Below are positions 26,110-34,088 of a DNA stretch of 36,631 nt, piece by piece. Location: positions 1-36,631 of the forward strand of contig NZ_VUNI01000027.1 in NCBI RefSeq assembly GCF_009695765.1. The letters run 5' to 3'. A program made the translations under genes and the position numbers. Below the pieces are notes generated by a model that ran no database searches, had not been told where the DNA came from, and saw only the letters and a list, made by a program, of their open reading frames with translations. The first letter of the stretch is position 1. Each line of letters begins with the position of its first letter. The stretch comes from Roseburia porci (GTDB lineage: Bacteria > Bacillota > Clostridia > Lachnospirales > Lachnospiraceae).

Positions 26110-28485
26110 CTAGTTCTGTGGGGTTGCATTTCCCTGATCCTGCCCTGCATTCTGATTCTGCTGATTGCCATCGTTCTGATTCTGATCGTTGCTCTGTGGA
26201 TTATCATTTCCATTATTCGGATTTTGATCCGTTGTCTGATTCTGACTCTGCTGATCGCCGGCTCCCGTGTTCTGATTCTGATCCTGTCCCGCGTTCGGAT
26301 CCTGCCCTGCATTCTGATCCGGATTCTGCTGATCGCCGGTTCCTGCATTCGGGTCCTGCTGTGCCGCATCACCCGCACCTGCGTTTGGATCCTGCTGCGC
26401 TGCATCGCCTGCGCCCTGATCCTGACCATCGGCCGGCTGATCTGCGTTTCCATCATCACTGCCCTGATCCGAGTTCTGCGATTTAAACTCATCCGACAGC
26501 TGTGCATATGGCAGAAAATCCAGGGATGTTTTTCCCTCATGGATCTGGTTCATATAAGTCTGCCAGATCTGACCAGGATAGGATCCTCCTGCAAGTCCGG
26601 GAACTTCCTGTGGAATATCATAACCAACCCACACGGCTGTCGTATAGTAACGGGTATATCCGCAGAACCATCCATCCTTGTTGTCATTGGTTGTTCCTGT
26701 CTTACCTGCACTGATCATGTTGGTAAGCTGCATTTTCCGTCCAAGACCATTGGTCATAACGGATTTCAGTACATCTGTCATCATACGCGCTGCTGTTTCC
26801 TTATAGATTACAGTCTCTTTCGGTTCCAGTGTATATACGACCTGATCTGTAGAATCCGAAATAGACTTCACACAGGTCGGTTCACGGTATACACCATCAT
26901 TCTCAATCGTCGCATATGCGGATGCCATCTCAAGTGTCGACATACCGATCGTAAATCCACCAATAGATGTTGCCGGTGTATTATCTGCCGGTTTGATCTG
27001 ACTGAAATTCATATTTTTCAGATACTGCAGACCTGCTTCCGGCGTAATCTCTTCGTATAATTTCCATGCAACCGTATTCAGTGACTGTTCTACCGCGTAG
27101 CGGATCGTAACATCCCCCTGATATGTCTTGCTTGCATTCTGCGGTCCATTTTCAATCGGCTCATCTTTTACAATGGAATCCGGTGTGTAACCGCGTTCAA
27201 AAGCCGGTGTATAGTCAATCACAGGCTTGATACAGCTTCCTGGCTGTCGGAAACTCTGATATGCACGGTTTAACGTATATGTCGTGAAATCCTGTGATCT
27301 TCCTCCGACGATTGCAGCAACCAGTCCGGTATCATTATCAATACATACTGCCGATCCCTGAAGCGTATAGATTCCATCATCCCCGGTCTCTGTAAAGGAT
27401 GCCAGCGTGCTGTCTACCGCCGACTGCAGATCAGCCTGTTTCTCCAGATCGATGGACGTATAAATCTTATAACCGCCGCTGTAGATCTTTTTCTGGCATT
27501 CTGCATACATCTCGTCATAGAGATCATCGTACGTTTTTTCCGCATCATCATTATCAAAATAATACTGGAACTCAAATCCTTCATTCTGCATGAGCGCCCT
27601 GGTCGCACAATAATATGTATAGGTATCCACATAGTTATTCCGCTGCTCTTCCGTCTCCTGTGGACGGTTGAGCGCAATCTGCTCCGAAATTGCACTGTTA
27701 TAAGCACTCTCGGAGATTTTTCCATCCTCATACATGTTCTTTAAGATCAGATTTCTCCGCTTTAATGTGTGCTCAATATTCGCAACCGGATCATAGTATG
27801 TCGGACTGTTCGGTATCGCACATAAAAAGGCAATCTGTGACAGATCCAGATCCGATAATTCACAGTTAAAATATCCTTTACATGCGGCCTCAATTCCATA
27901 ATATCCATTTGCAAAATAGATATTATTCAGGTAAAATTCCATGATCTTATTCTTGCTGTACCGCTTTTCCAGCTCCATTGCGGCAAAAATCTGTTCGACC
28001 TTACGCTCCCAGGTCTTGCTGCTGTCCAGATACACCAGCTTGGCAAGCTGCATGGTGATCGTACTTCCTCCCTGGCTCGCCTCGCCCTTCTCCAGAGCCG
28101 CCTTTACCGCTCGCAGTATCGCTTTGTAGTCCACACCATTGTGCTGATAAAACTTCTTATCCTCGATACTGATCATCGCCGTCACAAAATCTGCGGGAAT
28201 ATCCTCGTATTTCACATAAACAGCATCCTTATCCCCGTTTGTCTCGGAAATCAGATTGCCGTTTACATCATAAATCGAGCATGTCTTCGCAGGTATAAAA
28301 GTCTCGTCATCCGACTGACTTACCAGCTGGACTGCTTCTTTTTTCAGTTCCTGCACTTCTACTGCATAACCACCAAAATAATAATATCCAAGCCCACCAA
28401 GAACGAGAAGCATCAATACAATCTGTAATTTCACCATAAACCAGAAAAAACGATGCTGTTTTTTTCTCTTCTTTTTCTTAGCCAT
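26110..28485 (-). CDS. ponA: Class A penicillin-binding protein (PBP1A type) with Gln/Asn-rich tail
   Basis: This 791-residue bifunctional enzyme polymerises and cross-links peptidoglycan outside the membrane. A Lys/Arg-rich start is followed by one TM anchor (about 16-34). The GT51 glycosyltransferase domain shows EDKKFYQHNGVD, GGSTITMQLAKL and LNNIYFANGYYGIEAA. The transpeptidase domain has SCIK (Ser about 416), SLN and KTGTTND. The last roughly 110 residues are low-complexity Gln, Asn, Asp and Gly, with GAGDAAQQDPNA occurring twice back to back and looser DQNAGQDPNAGQDQ variants. AAGGAGA precedes the ATG. Surface-exposed tails of this kind occur in Clostridia, and this one's role is unknown. 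Confidence 0.93.
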   Translation of the reverse strand: MAKKKKRKKQHRFFWFMVKLQIVLMLLVLGGLGYYYFGGYAVEVQELKKEAVQLVSQSDDETFIPAKTCSIYDVNGNLISETNGDKDAVYVKYEDIPADFVTAMISIEDKKFYQHNGVDYKAILRAVKAALEKGEASQGGSTITMQLAKLVYLDSSKTWERKVEQIFAAMELEKRYSKNKIMEFYLNNIYFANGYYGIEAACKGYFNCELSDLDLSQIAFLCAIPNSPTYYDPVANIEHTLKRRNLILKNMYEDGKISESAYNSAISEQIALNRPQETEEQRNNYVDTYTYYCATRALMQNEGFEFQYYFDNDDAEKTYDDLYDEMYAECQKKIYSGGYKIYTSIDLEKQADLQSAVDSTLASFTETGDDGIYTLQGSAVCIDNDTGLVAAIVGGRSQDFTTYTLNRAYQSFRQPGSCIKPVIDYTPAFERGYTPDSIVKDEPIENGPQNASKTYQGDVTIRYAVEQSLNTVAWKLYEEITPEAGLQYLKNMNFSQIKPADNTPATSIGGFTIGMSTLEMASAYATIENDGVYREPTCVKSISDSTDQVVYTLEPKETVIYKETAARMMTDVLKSVMTNGLGRKMQLTNMISAGKTGTTNDNKDGWFCGYTRYYTTAVWVGYDIPQEVPGLAGGSYPGQIWQTYMNQIHEGKTSLDFLPYAQLSDEFKSQNSDQGSDDGNADQPADGQDQGAGDAAQQDPNAGAGDAAQQDPNAGTGDQQNPDQNAGQDPNAGQDQNQNTGAGDQQSQNQTTDQNPNNGNDNPQSNDQNQNDGNQQNQNAGQDQGNATPQN
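26113..26455. repeat. Low-complexity repeat DNA coding for the PBP tail
   Basis: The 3' end of the penicillin-binding protein gene is made of short units with CTGATCCTG, TTCTGATTCTG and GGATCCTGC on the + strand. Two adjacent 36-bp copies at about 26345-26420 encode GAGDAAQQDPNA. Such tracts change length easily by slippage or recombination. Confidence 0.7.
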
Positions 28486-28544
28486 ATGAATCTCCTTATA
28501 TATATCATTATGATGGTATTTTATACTTTTTAGGCAAAATATGC

Positions 28545-28577
28545 AATGAGGGAACCGACTATACCAGTTCCCTCATT
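28545..28577 (-). terminator. Hairpin after spoVT
   Basis: AATGAGGGAAC and GTTCCCTCATT pair in an 11-bp stem. On the minus strand a modest T-rich stretch (ATTTTG) follows a few bases later. It sits 11 bp past the spoVT stop. Confidence 0.65.
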
Positions 28578-28588
28578 ATACCTGCTTT

Positions 28589-29137
28589 TTATTGTTCCAT
28601 CTGTTTTCCCAGAAAATGTGCGGCTGTTACCGCAAGCTGTTTTTCTACTTCCCCATGAAATTTTTTTTCATCTTTGCCATAAATGACAACTGCTCCTATA
28701 CTGTCTCCATTGCAGATGATCGTTGCAATTGCTTCATATGGAAATTCGCCTTTGTCATCCAGTGTGATCTTAATATATGCACCATCCTCGGCCTGTGCCT
28801 GAACGTTACCTCTCTGTTCGATCAGATTCTCCAATTCGCTGCTAAGCGGCTTGCCTTCATAATCACGCTTTTTTGCACCTGCTGCCGCGATGACATAATC
28901 TCTATCCGTAATGCAGATCAAATGTCCCGTCGTAAGTGACAGACTCTCTGCATAGCTGGCTGCAAACTCTCCCAGTTCTCCAATCGGAGAATATTTTTTC
29001 AACATGATCTCTCCCTCCCGGTTCGTAAATATCTCAAGAGGGTCTCCTTCCCGTATTCTCAGCGTTCTGCGGATCTCCTTTGGTATTACGATTCGTCCCA
29101 GATCATCTATTCTTCTCACAATACCTGTGGCTTTCAT
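28589..29137 (-). CDS. spoVT: Stage V sporulation transcription factor T
   Basis: The 182-residue protein has an AbrB-type swapped-hairpin DNA-binding domain at the N-terminus (TGIVRRIDDLGRIVIPKEIRR). It is followed by a GAF domain (about 60-180) with LTTGHLICITDRDYVIAAAG and ICNGDSIGAVVIYGKD. SpoVT works in the forespore late in sporulation and tunes genes read by the sigma factor SigG. The length matches the Bacillus protein (about 178). TTGGAGG precedes the ATG. A promoter fitting SigG lies 47 bp upstream, in agreement with known SigG control of spoVT in Bacillus subtilis. It implies that the organism forms spores. Confidence 0.93.
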   Translation of the reverse strand: MKATGIVRRIDDLGRIVIPKEIRRTLRIREGDPLEIFTNREGEIMLKKYSPIGELGEFAASYAESLSLTTGHLICITDRDYVIAAAGAKKRDYEGKPLSSELENLIEQRGNVQAQAEDGAYIKITLDDKGEFPYEAIATIICNGDSIGAVVIYGKDEKKFHGEVEKQLAVTAAHFLGKQMEQ

Positions 29138-29183
29138 AAATTTTCCTCCAATGCTTTATTTTGCTATCTATCAACTCTGGAGT

Positions 29184-29212
29184 TAGTATGTGGAAAACTG
29201 CGGGAAATATTC
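29184..29212 (-). promoter_or_regulatory. Sigma-G-type promoter of spoVT
   Basis: GAATA (29208-29212), 17 bp and CATACTA (29184-29190) on the minus strand fit the forespore consensus (GHATR, 17-18 bp, CATnHTA). The expected start near 29177 gives a 40-base leader to the spoVT ATG. Confidence 0.6.
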
Positions 29213-29217
29213 TTGGA

Positions 29218-29658
29218 TCATCCAAATGAAAAAACAACGATCCGCTCCCTTTGATTTTCTCCCGGGAAAAGGTCGCGGCAGTCGATCTCGTCAAAAAACA
29301 CAAGTTCATCGACTGTCATCAGATATGTCATATATTCATCCGATGGATAATAAAAATAAAGCTGTATTTCTCTTTGGCTCTCATAATACGAAGCCGCCAC
29401 GCGTGCAATTACTTTTTGCAGAATCTCTATGGAAAATGGATTGAAAAAATAGATCCGGTCCACTTCCTCCGGTACTATATACGACAGGAAAAAGTCGACT
29501 CTTCCTTTTCCACAGCCATAATCCAGAAGTGTGTTTCCCTTTCGGATCCATCCCGAATTGGCAAGACGCTCCAGCACACAATACGGTGTCGGCTCATATG
29601 GATACCGATACTGGTCTGCATGCGAATCATCCCTTCCTGAGGTATGGATTCGCAGCAT
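29218..29658 (-). CDS. Methyltransferase-like protein, shortened in the middle
   Basis: From the ATG at 29658 this is 146 residues; a TTG frame reaching 29721 would overlap the upstream gene. ADQYRYPYEPTPYCVLERL and LLDYGCGKGRVDFFLSY match a class I SAM-dependent methyltransferase (motif I). RIYFFNPFSIEIL, YFYYPSDEYMTYLM and DEIDCRDLFP match that family's C-terminal part. Between FFLSY and the IVPEEVDR joining segment I expect, from memory of relatives, about 50 more residues carrying the acidic SAM-ribose ligand and the rest of the Rossmann core. Their absence suggests an in-frame deletion and probably lost activity. It follows the DXS-like gene by 34 bp and is likely part of the same transcript. 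Confidence 0.6.
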   Translation of the reverse strand: MLRIHTSGRDDSHADQYRYPYEPTPYCVLERLANSGWIRKGNTLLDYGCGKGRVDFFLSYIVPEEVDRIYFFNPFSIEILQKVIARVAASYYESQREIQLYFYYPSDEYMTYLMTVDELVFFDEIDCRDLFPGENQRERIVVFSFG

Positions 29659-29692
29659 ATTGTCCCAGTTCTTTTCGTTTTGGATTACCGGA

Positions 29693-31444
29693 TTAAAGTA
29701 ATTTCTGAATATCCTCGGCAATCTGCTCTCTGGTAAGACGATTTGCTTTTAAAACAGCAGCTACGTCATAACGGTCAAGGAATTCTTTCTTAAGACCATA
29801 GTTTAACACCTTAACGTCATCCGAGCCATAGAAACGGGCAATTTTTTCGCCAAATCCACCGTCTAAAATGCCGTCTTCCAGTGTTACAACAACAGAATGC
29901 TCCTCTTTCAGCGATTGCAGAAGTGTCTCATCCAGTCCGCTAATGTAATGAGGATTGATCAGTGTCGCATTGACACCTGCTTCTTTCAGCTTTTCGCAGA
30001 CTTCCTCTCCCAGACCGTAAAATGTCCCAAGTCCAAGGATTGCCACTTTGCTTCCTTTTTCGGTCACTTCATAAGTGTTTAATCTGCTCCAGTCATTTGT
30101 AATCGTTTTTCCGTCGGAGATCATTTCTTTTCCCGGAAGTTTGATTGCAACCGGATGTTCATTCTGCTCGATACTCCAATCCAGCATGGAAAGATATTCC
30201 TCTTTTGTTGTCGGTGCGAGATATACAAGATTCGGAATATTAGAAAGCATCGGAATGTCCTGGAATCCCAGATGTGTGACGTCGTTCATGCCATACACAG
30301 ATCCCTGGAATGTTACGATTGTTGCCGGGCTGTTGTTGATGCAGATGTCCTGTGAAACCTGGTCGAACGTTCTCTGAACAAATGTGGAATATACACCAAA
30401 TACCGGTTTTCCACCATTTGCAGCAATTCCGGATGCGAGCGCTGCTGCTGTTTCCTCTGCGATTCCGACATCGACAAACTGACTTCCTGCCAGATCACGT
30501 TTATCCTTTGTAAATCCCATAACCGTAGGTGTTCCAGCTGTAATTGCAACGACCTTAGGATCTTTTTTCATTTTATCCAGAAGATACTCACAGGTTACCG
30601 AAGAATAATCCGGTGCATCAGATGTGACAAGTGACTGTCCTGTTTTGATATCAAACGGAGCATGATAGTGCCACTCCTCTTTATTTTGTTCCGCAGGCGC
30701 ATATCCTTTTCCTTTTAATGTGTTGATATGCACAACAACCGGTTTCGTTGTATCTTTGACTTTCTGGAATGCCTCGATCAACGCAGACACATTGTTGCCC
30801 TCATTGACGTACACATATCCAAGGTTCATCGCCTTGAACAGATTGCAGTCTGCAGTTCCATTCGTCTCCCGTAAAAGCTTGAGGTTTGCATATAATCCAC
30901 CATGATTCTCAGCGATCGACATGTCATTATCGTTCACCAGGATAATGAGGTTACTCTGAAGCTCCGATGCAAAATCCAGACCTTCCAGTGCTTCTCCACC
31001 ACTCAATGATCCATCTCCAATCACTGCAATGACATTGCCTTTTTCGCCCTTTAAATCACGTCCTTTGGCAAGACCGCATGCAAGGCTGATCGACGTGGAA
31101 GTATGGCCAACTGTAAAGAAATCGTGTTCACTTTCGTGCGGATTGCTGTATCCAGATACATCGTCATAATGTTCCTCATAAAGAAATGCATCTTTTCTGC
31201 CTGTGAGCATTTTATGCGGATAGCTCTGATGCGATACGTCATACACGATCTTGTCCTTCGGCGAATCAAATACATAGTGAAGTGCAATTGTTGCCTCCAC
31301 CATACCAAAGTTTGGTCCAAAATGTCCCATATGGCGGCTTGCTCTCAGTAAAAGCGCATGACGGATCTCTTCCGCAAGTGTTGGAAGCTGATCGATCGTA
31401 AGCTTTTTCACATCCTCTGGTCCATTTATGTTCTCTATATACAT
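29693..31444 (-). CDS. dxs: DXS-like thiamine-diphosphate enzyme (divergent)
   Basis: This 583-residue transketolase-fold enzyme resembles 1-deoxy-D-xylulose-5-phosphate synthase, which joins pyruvate and glyceraldehyde 3-phosphate at the start of the MEP isoprenoid pathway. Thiamine-diphosphate motif: IGDGSLSGGEALEG to the following N-D-N. DVSHQSYPHKMLTGR, DVGIAEETAA and VYSTFVQRTFDQ match DXS. It differs in key places: HMGHFGPNFG replaces the usual GGHLASNLG, GMNDVTHLG replaces the GADGPTHxG loop, and IKLPGKE stands where DXS has the phosphate-binding RYPRG. It is also about 40 residues shorter than typical DXS. It could be a second DXS or a related ketose synthase. A flavodoxin gene lies 22 bp upstream. 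GGGAGG precedes the ATG. Confidence 0.75.
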   Translation of the reverse strand: MYIENINGPEDVKKLTIDQLPTLAEEIRHALLLRASRHMGHFGPNFGMVEATIALHYVFDSPKDKIVYDVSHQSYPHKMLTGRKDAFLYEEHYDDVSGYSNPHESEHDFFTVGHTSTSISLACGLAKGRDLKGEKGNVIAVIGDGSLSGGEALEGLDFASELQSNLIILVNDNDMSIAENHGGLYANLKLLRETNGTADCNLFKAMNLGYVYVNEGNNVSALIEAFQKVKDTTKPVVVHINTLKGKGYAPAEQNKEEWHYHAPFDIKTGQSLVTSDAPDYSSVTCEYLLDKMKKDPKVVAITAGTPTVMGFTKDKRDLAGSQFVDVGIAEETAAALASGIAANGGKPVFGVYSTFVQRTFDQVSQDICINNSPATIVTFQGSVYGMNDVTHLGFQDIPMLSNIPNLVYLAPTTKEEYLSMLDWSIEQNEHPVAIKLPGKEMISDGKTITNDWSRLNTYEVTEKGSKVAILGLGTFYGLGEEVCEKLKEAGVNATLINPHYISGLDETLLQSLKEEHSVVVTLEDGILDGGFGEKIARFYGSDDVKVLNYGLKKEFLDRYDVAAVLKANRLTREQIAEDIQKLL

Positions 31445-31466
31445 CGATAAAAATCCTCCCTGTATC

Positions 31467-31937
31467 CTATAATGTTTTTACCCAGTCCTCAATTTCCTGT
31501 CTGCCTGCTCTGTTTAAGAGTTTTCCTTCACAAATTTCAGCATTCGGTGCAGACGGCTGTAACTCTTTGACGGTATTGCCGAATCCGCTTCCGCCTGATG
31601 TTGCAAACAGAACGATCTTTTTACCGGAAAAATCATATTTCTCCAGAAAAGTATTTACAATTGTCGGTGCAACATACCACCAGATCGGGAATCCCAGAAT
31701 GATCTCATCATAATTTTCCACATGTGCATCATCGTCTGTCATTTCCGGCCGGAAGCTCTTGTCATTCATTTCAACAGTGCTTCTGGCTTTCTTGTCCATC
31801 CAGTTTAAGTCTGCCTTTGTATAACGTACCTTTGGTGTGATCTCATACAGATCTGCTCCTGCTGCATCTGCGATCATCTGTGCTACCCTCTCAGTTGTTC
31901 CGCTTGCGCTAAAATATGCTACTAATTTCTTGCTCAT
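31467..31937 (-). CDS. Flavodoxin
   Basis: The 156-residue FMN-binding electron carrier starts MSKKLVAYFSASGTTERVAQ, where SASGTT is the phosphate-binding loop. LGFPIWWYVAP and FATSGGSGFGNT hold the two isoalloxazine-stacking loops. This is the larger 'flavodoxin_4' type common in Clostridia. The ATG at 31937 has GGAGG 8 bases upstream; the frame upstream of it lacks support. It leads the unit with the DXS-like gene (22-bp gap). Flavodoxins can feed electrons to IspG and IspH of the MEP pathway, so the pairing is suggestive. Confidence 0.88.
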   Translation of the reverse strand: MSKKLVAYFSASGTTERVAQMIADAAGADLYEITPKVRYTKADLNWMDKKARSTVEMNDKSFRPEMTDDDAHVENYDEIILGFPIWWYVAPTIVNTFLEKYDFSGKKIVLFATSGGSGFGNTVKELQPSAPNAEICEGKLLNRAGRQEIEDWVKTL

Positions 31938-32011
31938 CTGAAATTCCTCCTGTCTGATCACTCAAAAATCTGCTGTGTTTTCTGATCGTGTGCCCAAAGG
32001 AACAACACGTA

Positions 32012-32050
32012 AAAATGCGCGAGATAAAATCAAAATATCTCACGCATTTA
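32012..32050 (-). terminator. Hairpin upstream of the flavodoxin gene
   Basis: AAATGCGCGAGATA pairs with TATCTCACGCATTT (one mismatch). On the minus strand TTTTT follows, so it can stop read-through coming from the chemoreceptor side. Confidence 0.6.
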
Positions 32051-32262
32051 TTATAAATTCTTTGTTTTAGTATGACTAATGCCTATATTGTATTGTCTAT
32101 GATGCTTTGAAGGCATGGGCTGGATGTCTCATCTAAAAAAGTAGAAATTTCTAATAATCTATCTGTTGGTGAATCTTCCACAGTATAATTTATTTACCAT
32201 GTCCCCGTCAAGTGATTCTCTACTTTTTCGTTAGAAATATTCAAGTTGTAATATGTATCGCC
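32051..32262. other. Gene-free stretch, nothing recognised
   Basis: Between the hairpin and the fold-back array I see no gene. A minus-strand frame without start codon (contains VEDSPTDRLLEISTFLDE) is open for about 35 codons and may be a remnant or chance. Confidence 0.4.
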
Positions 32263-32498
32263 TTTCTCCGTAATAGTAAACTTTCTTTTATTTACACCTA
32301 TTGTCTACGCTATTATCTGCACGCTAACCAACATATTCTCTGTATTCTCCATTTTTTAATTGATTACACCGCCTGTTTTCTGATATTTGGCGGTGTAATC
32401 GATAATTTTCTCTGCTATACGGAGAATCTTTTGTTTTCTGTAGAAAATCTGTATAGTTTTTGGGTGTAATCAATCTTTTCCTTTGCTATACGGAGAAT
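32263..32498. repeat. 236-bp fold-back array of four 36-bp units
   Basis: A 36-bp unit, GGTGTAATC then 13 variable bases then GCTATACGGAGAAT, occurs four times. Two direct copies lie at 32392-32427 and 32463-32498 (30 of 36 identical). Two inverted copies lie at 32335-32370 and 32263-32298 (more diverged, same length). The spacing is 71 bp on the right and 72 bp on the left, so the whole array is one large imperfect palindrome centred near 32381. The stem GATTACACCGCC/GGCGGTGTAATC (32362-32373 with 32389-32400) is perfect at its centre. The right end is 6 bp from the chemoreceptor stop codon. Confidence 0.8.
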
Positions 32499-32504
32499 TT
32501 ATAT

Positions 32505-33998
32505 TCAGCGACTGCTGCTCTCGTCATCCGACCCAACCGAATCACGCAGATCCTGAGCCAGCATATAAATCTTATTCAGGATCTCCCTGCAGTTCTTCAT
32601 GCTGTCCACAGTCTGGTCTGCCATACGCAGTCCTTCTGTAGAGGAAGCTGCAACTTCTTCGCCTGTAGCGGAAAGATGCGTAATATTATCTGCAATAACC
32701 GATGTAGAATCCAGTATCTTCTGGATACTCTGTTCTGCAAGCGTAATATTGTCCATCAGATTCTCTACGGTCTTACCAACATCCTCAAATTTATCTTTTG
32801 TATTGTCGATCAGCTCATTCTGTTTCTGTACCGACTCAACAGACTCCTGAATACTCTCATTCGCCTTCTTTGTGTCACTGTTCAGTTTACTGATAATCTC
32901 CGTAATATTGGATGATGCCTCCTGTGTCTGTTCAGAAAGCTGTCGGATTTCCTCTGCAACAACTGCAAATCCTTTTCCCGCCTCTCCTGCTCTTGCAGCT
33001 TCAATCGATGCATTCAGTGCAAGAAGATTGGTCTGGTCTGAAATACTAATGATCGAACCGATAAAGTTCTGAACCTCATTTACCTTATCTGTCAGACTTG
33101 AAATCACTTCTACAATAATATTGCTGGATTCCTCTACGCTCTGTGCCTGTGCTTTTAATTCCTCTACTACCTGTGTACTCTCTTTTACGGTATCATCCGT
33201 GCGATGTGATGCTTCGATCATTGCATGGATCTCTTTTTCTGCAGTGTCTGTATGGCTCTGGATCTCTGAGCACATCATTGCCTGTTTCTGAATTGCTTCT
33301 GCAGTGCTTTCTGTGCTGTTTGCAATATCCGCAATCGAATTATGGCTTACATCAATGCTGTTTTCCAGGTCATCCAGCATCCCCATTGCCTGTCCAAAAT
33401 GCTTTTTGATATTGTCTGCCACCAGAATCATCTTGTCATTGCTGTCTTTCTGCTGGTCTGCCGCATCCTCGATCACGGAGAGATTCTCATCGAAAAACCG
33501 GATCAGAAGGCGTGTAATACTGATTGATGCATAGGACACAAGCAATAACACAAAAATGGCAAGTACGTTATTCGTAAGTATATCCTGCGCCTGTGGATCA
33601 AAATGGATGCATAAACGTACAATATTAGCAATCAGGACAACTCCATTCACCACCATCATCATGCGTTCATTCAGATATACCATAGCTGCAATAACCAGCG
33701 GCAGTGCATATGCCCAGGTTCCTTCTGTTGAATTAAGCAGTGATACAACTGCATAACCACCCGTCATTGCGGTTACCAGAACCACCGCACACGTGTATGT
33801 TTTTTTCTTTGTAATGTATGCAATCACCGATACTATGATAACACCAACGACCGTTATGCATTGCGCTGCCATCCTTCCTGCATGCGCTCCCTGATGGACT
33901 GCCAGTGCAGCCAGAACAGTAAGTGCAATATAAGCAAACACGATTACACTTACTGTAAATACCCGTTTGTTCGCCCGAAGATACTGATTTTCTGTCAT
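32505..33998 (-). CDS. Methyl-accepting chemotaxis protein with integral-membrane input domain
   Basis: The 497-residue receptor controls the CheA/CheW pathway. From the ATG at 33998 (GGGAGG upstream) residues about 15-175 form six hydrophobic segments without a periplasmic sensor or HAMP domain. They are followed by a long coiled coil and the signalling tip [39 protein letters not shown] (two blocks, about residues 340-380). The C-terminus ends in a short acidic/Ser-rich tail with no NWETF-like pentapeptide. Ligand is unknown; hydrophobic or membrane-state signals are possible. It has its own promoter at 34057-34084 and ends at the large fold-back repeat. The next chemoreceptor upstream is a distant relative of similar layout. 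Confidence 0.92.
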   Translation of the reverse strand: MTENQYLRANKRVFTVSVIVFAYIALTVLAALAVHQGAHAGRMAAQCITVVGVIIVSVIAYITKKKTYTCAVVLVTAMTGGYAVVSLLNSTEGTWAYALPLVIAAMVYLNERMMMVVNGVVLIANIVRLCIHFDPQAQDILTNNVLAIFVLLLVSYASISITRLLIRFFDENLSVIEDAADQQKDSNDKMILVADNIKKHFGQAMGMLDDLENSIDVSHNSIADIANSTESTAEAIQKQAMMCSEIQSHTDTAEKEIHAMIEASHRTDDTVKESTQVVEELKAQAQSVEESSNIIVEVISSLTDKVNEVQNFIGSIISISDQTNLLALNASIEAARAGEAGKGFAVVAEEIRQLSEQTQEASSNITEIISKLNSDTKKANESIQESVESVQKQNELIDNTKDKFEDVGKTVENLMDNITLAEQSIQKILDSTSVIADNITHLSATGEEVAASSTEGLRMADQTVDSMKNCREILNKIYMLAQDLRDSVGSDDESSSR

Positions 33999-34056
33999 TT
34001 CGATCCTCCCCATTCCATCATGTTATATTATTATTTTGGTTTGTTTTTCCAAAACC

Positions 34057-34084
34057 ATTATAACACATTATTTCGAAATGACAA
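34057..34084 (-). promoter_or_regulatory. Promoter of the downstream chemoreceptor gene
   Basis: TTGTCA (34079-34084), 16 bp and a perfect TATAAT (34057-34062) on the minus strand, about 60 bp ahead of the ATG at 33998. The -35 box abuts the stop codon of the upstream receptor. Confidence 0.65.
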
Positions 34085-34088
34085 ATTT

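Noticed and set aside
26103-26540. Arg/Ile/Met-repeat and Asp/Ser/His-repeat frames (both strands) in the PBP tail region
   Set aside because: These are out-of-frame readings of the repetitive Gln/Asn tail DNA.
31467-31961. Longer flavodoxin start 24 bp upstream
   Set aside because: The internal ATG has GGAGG at ideal spacing and begins the conserved MSKKLVAYFSASG.
32263-32498. Ordinary rho-independent terminator of the chemoreceptor
   Set aside because: The central stem is not followed by a T-run on the minus strand, and the four-unit symmetry goes far beyond a terminator.
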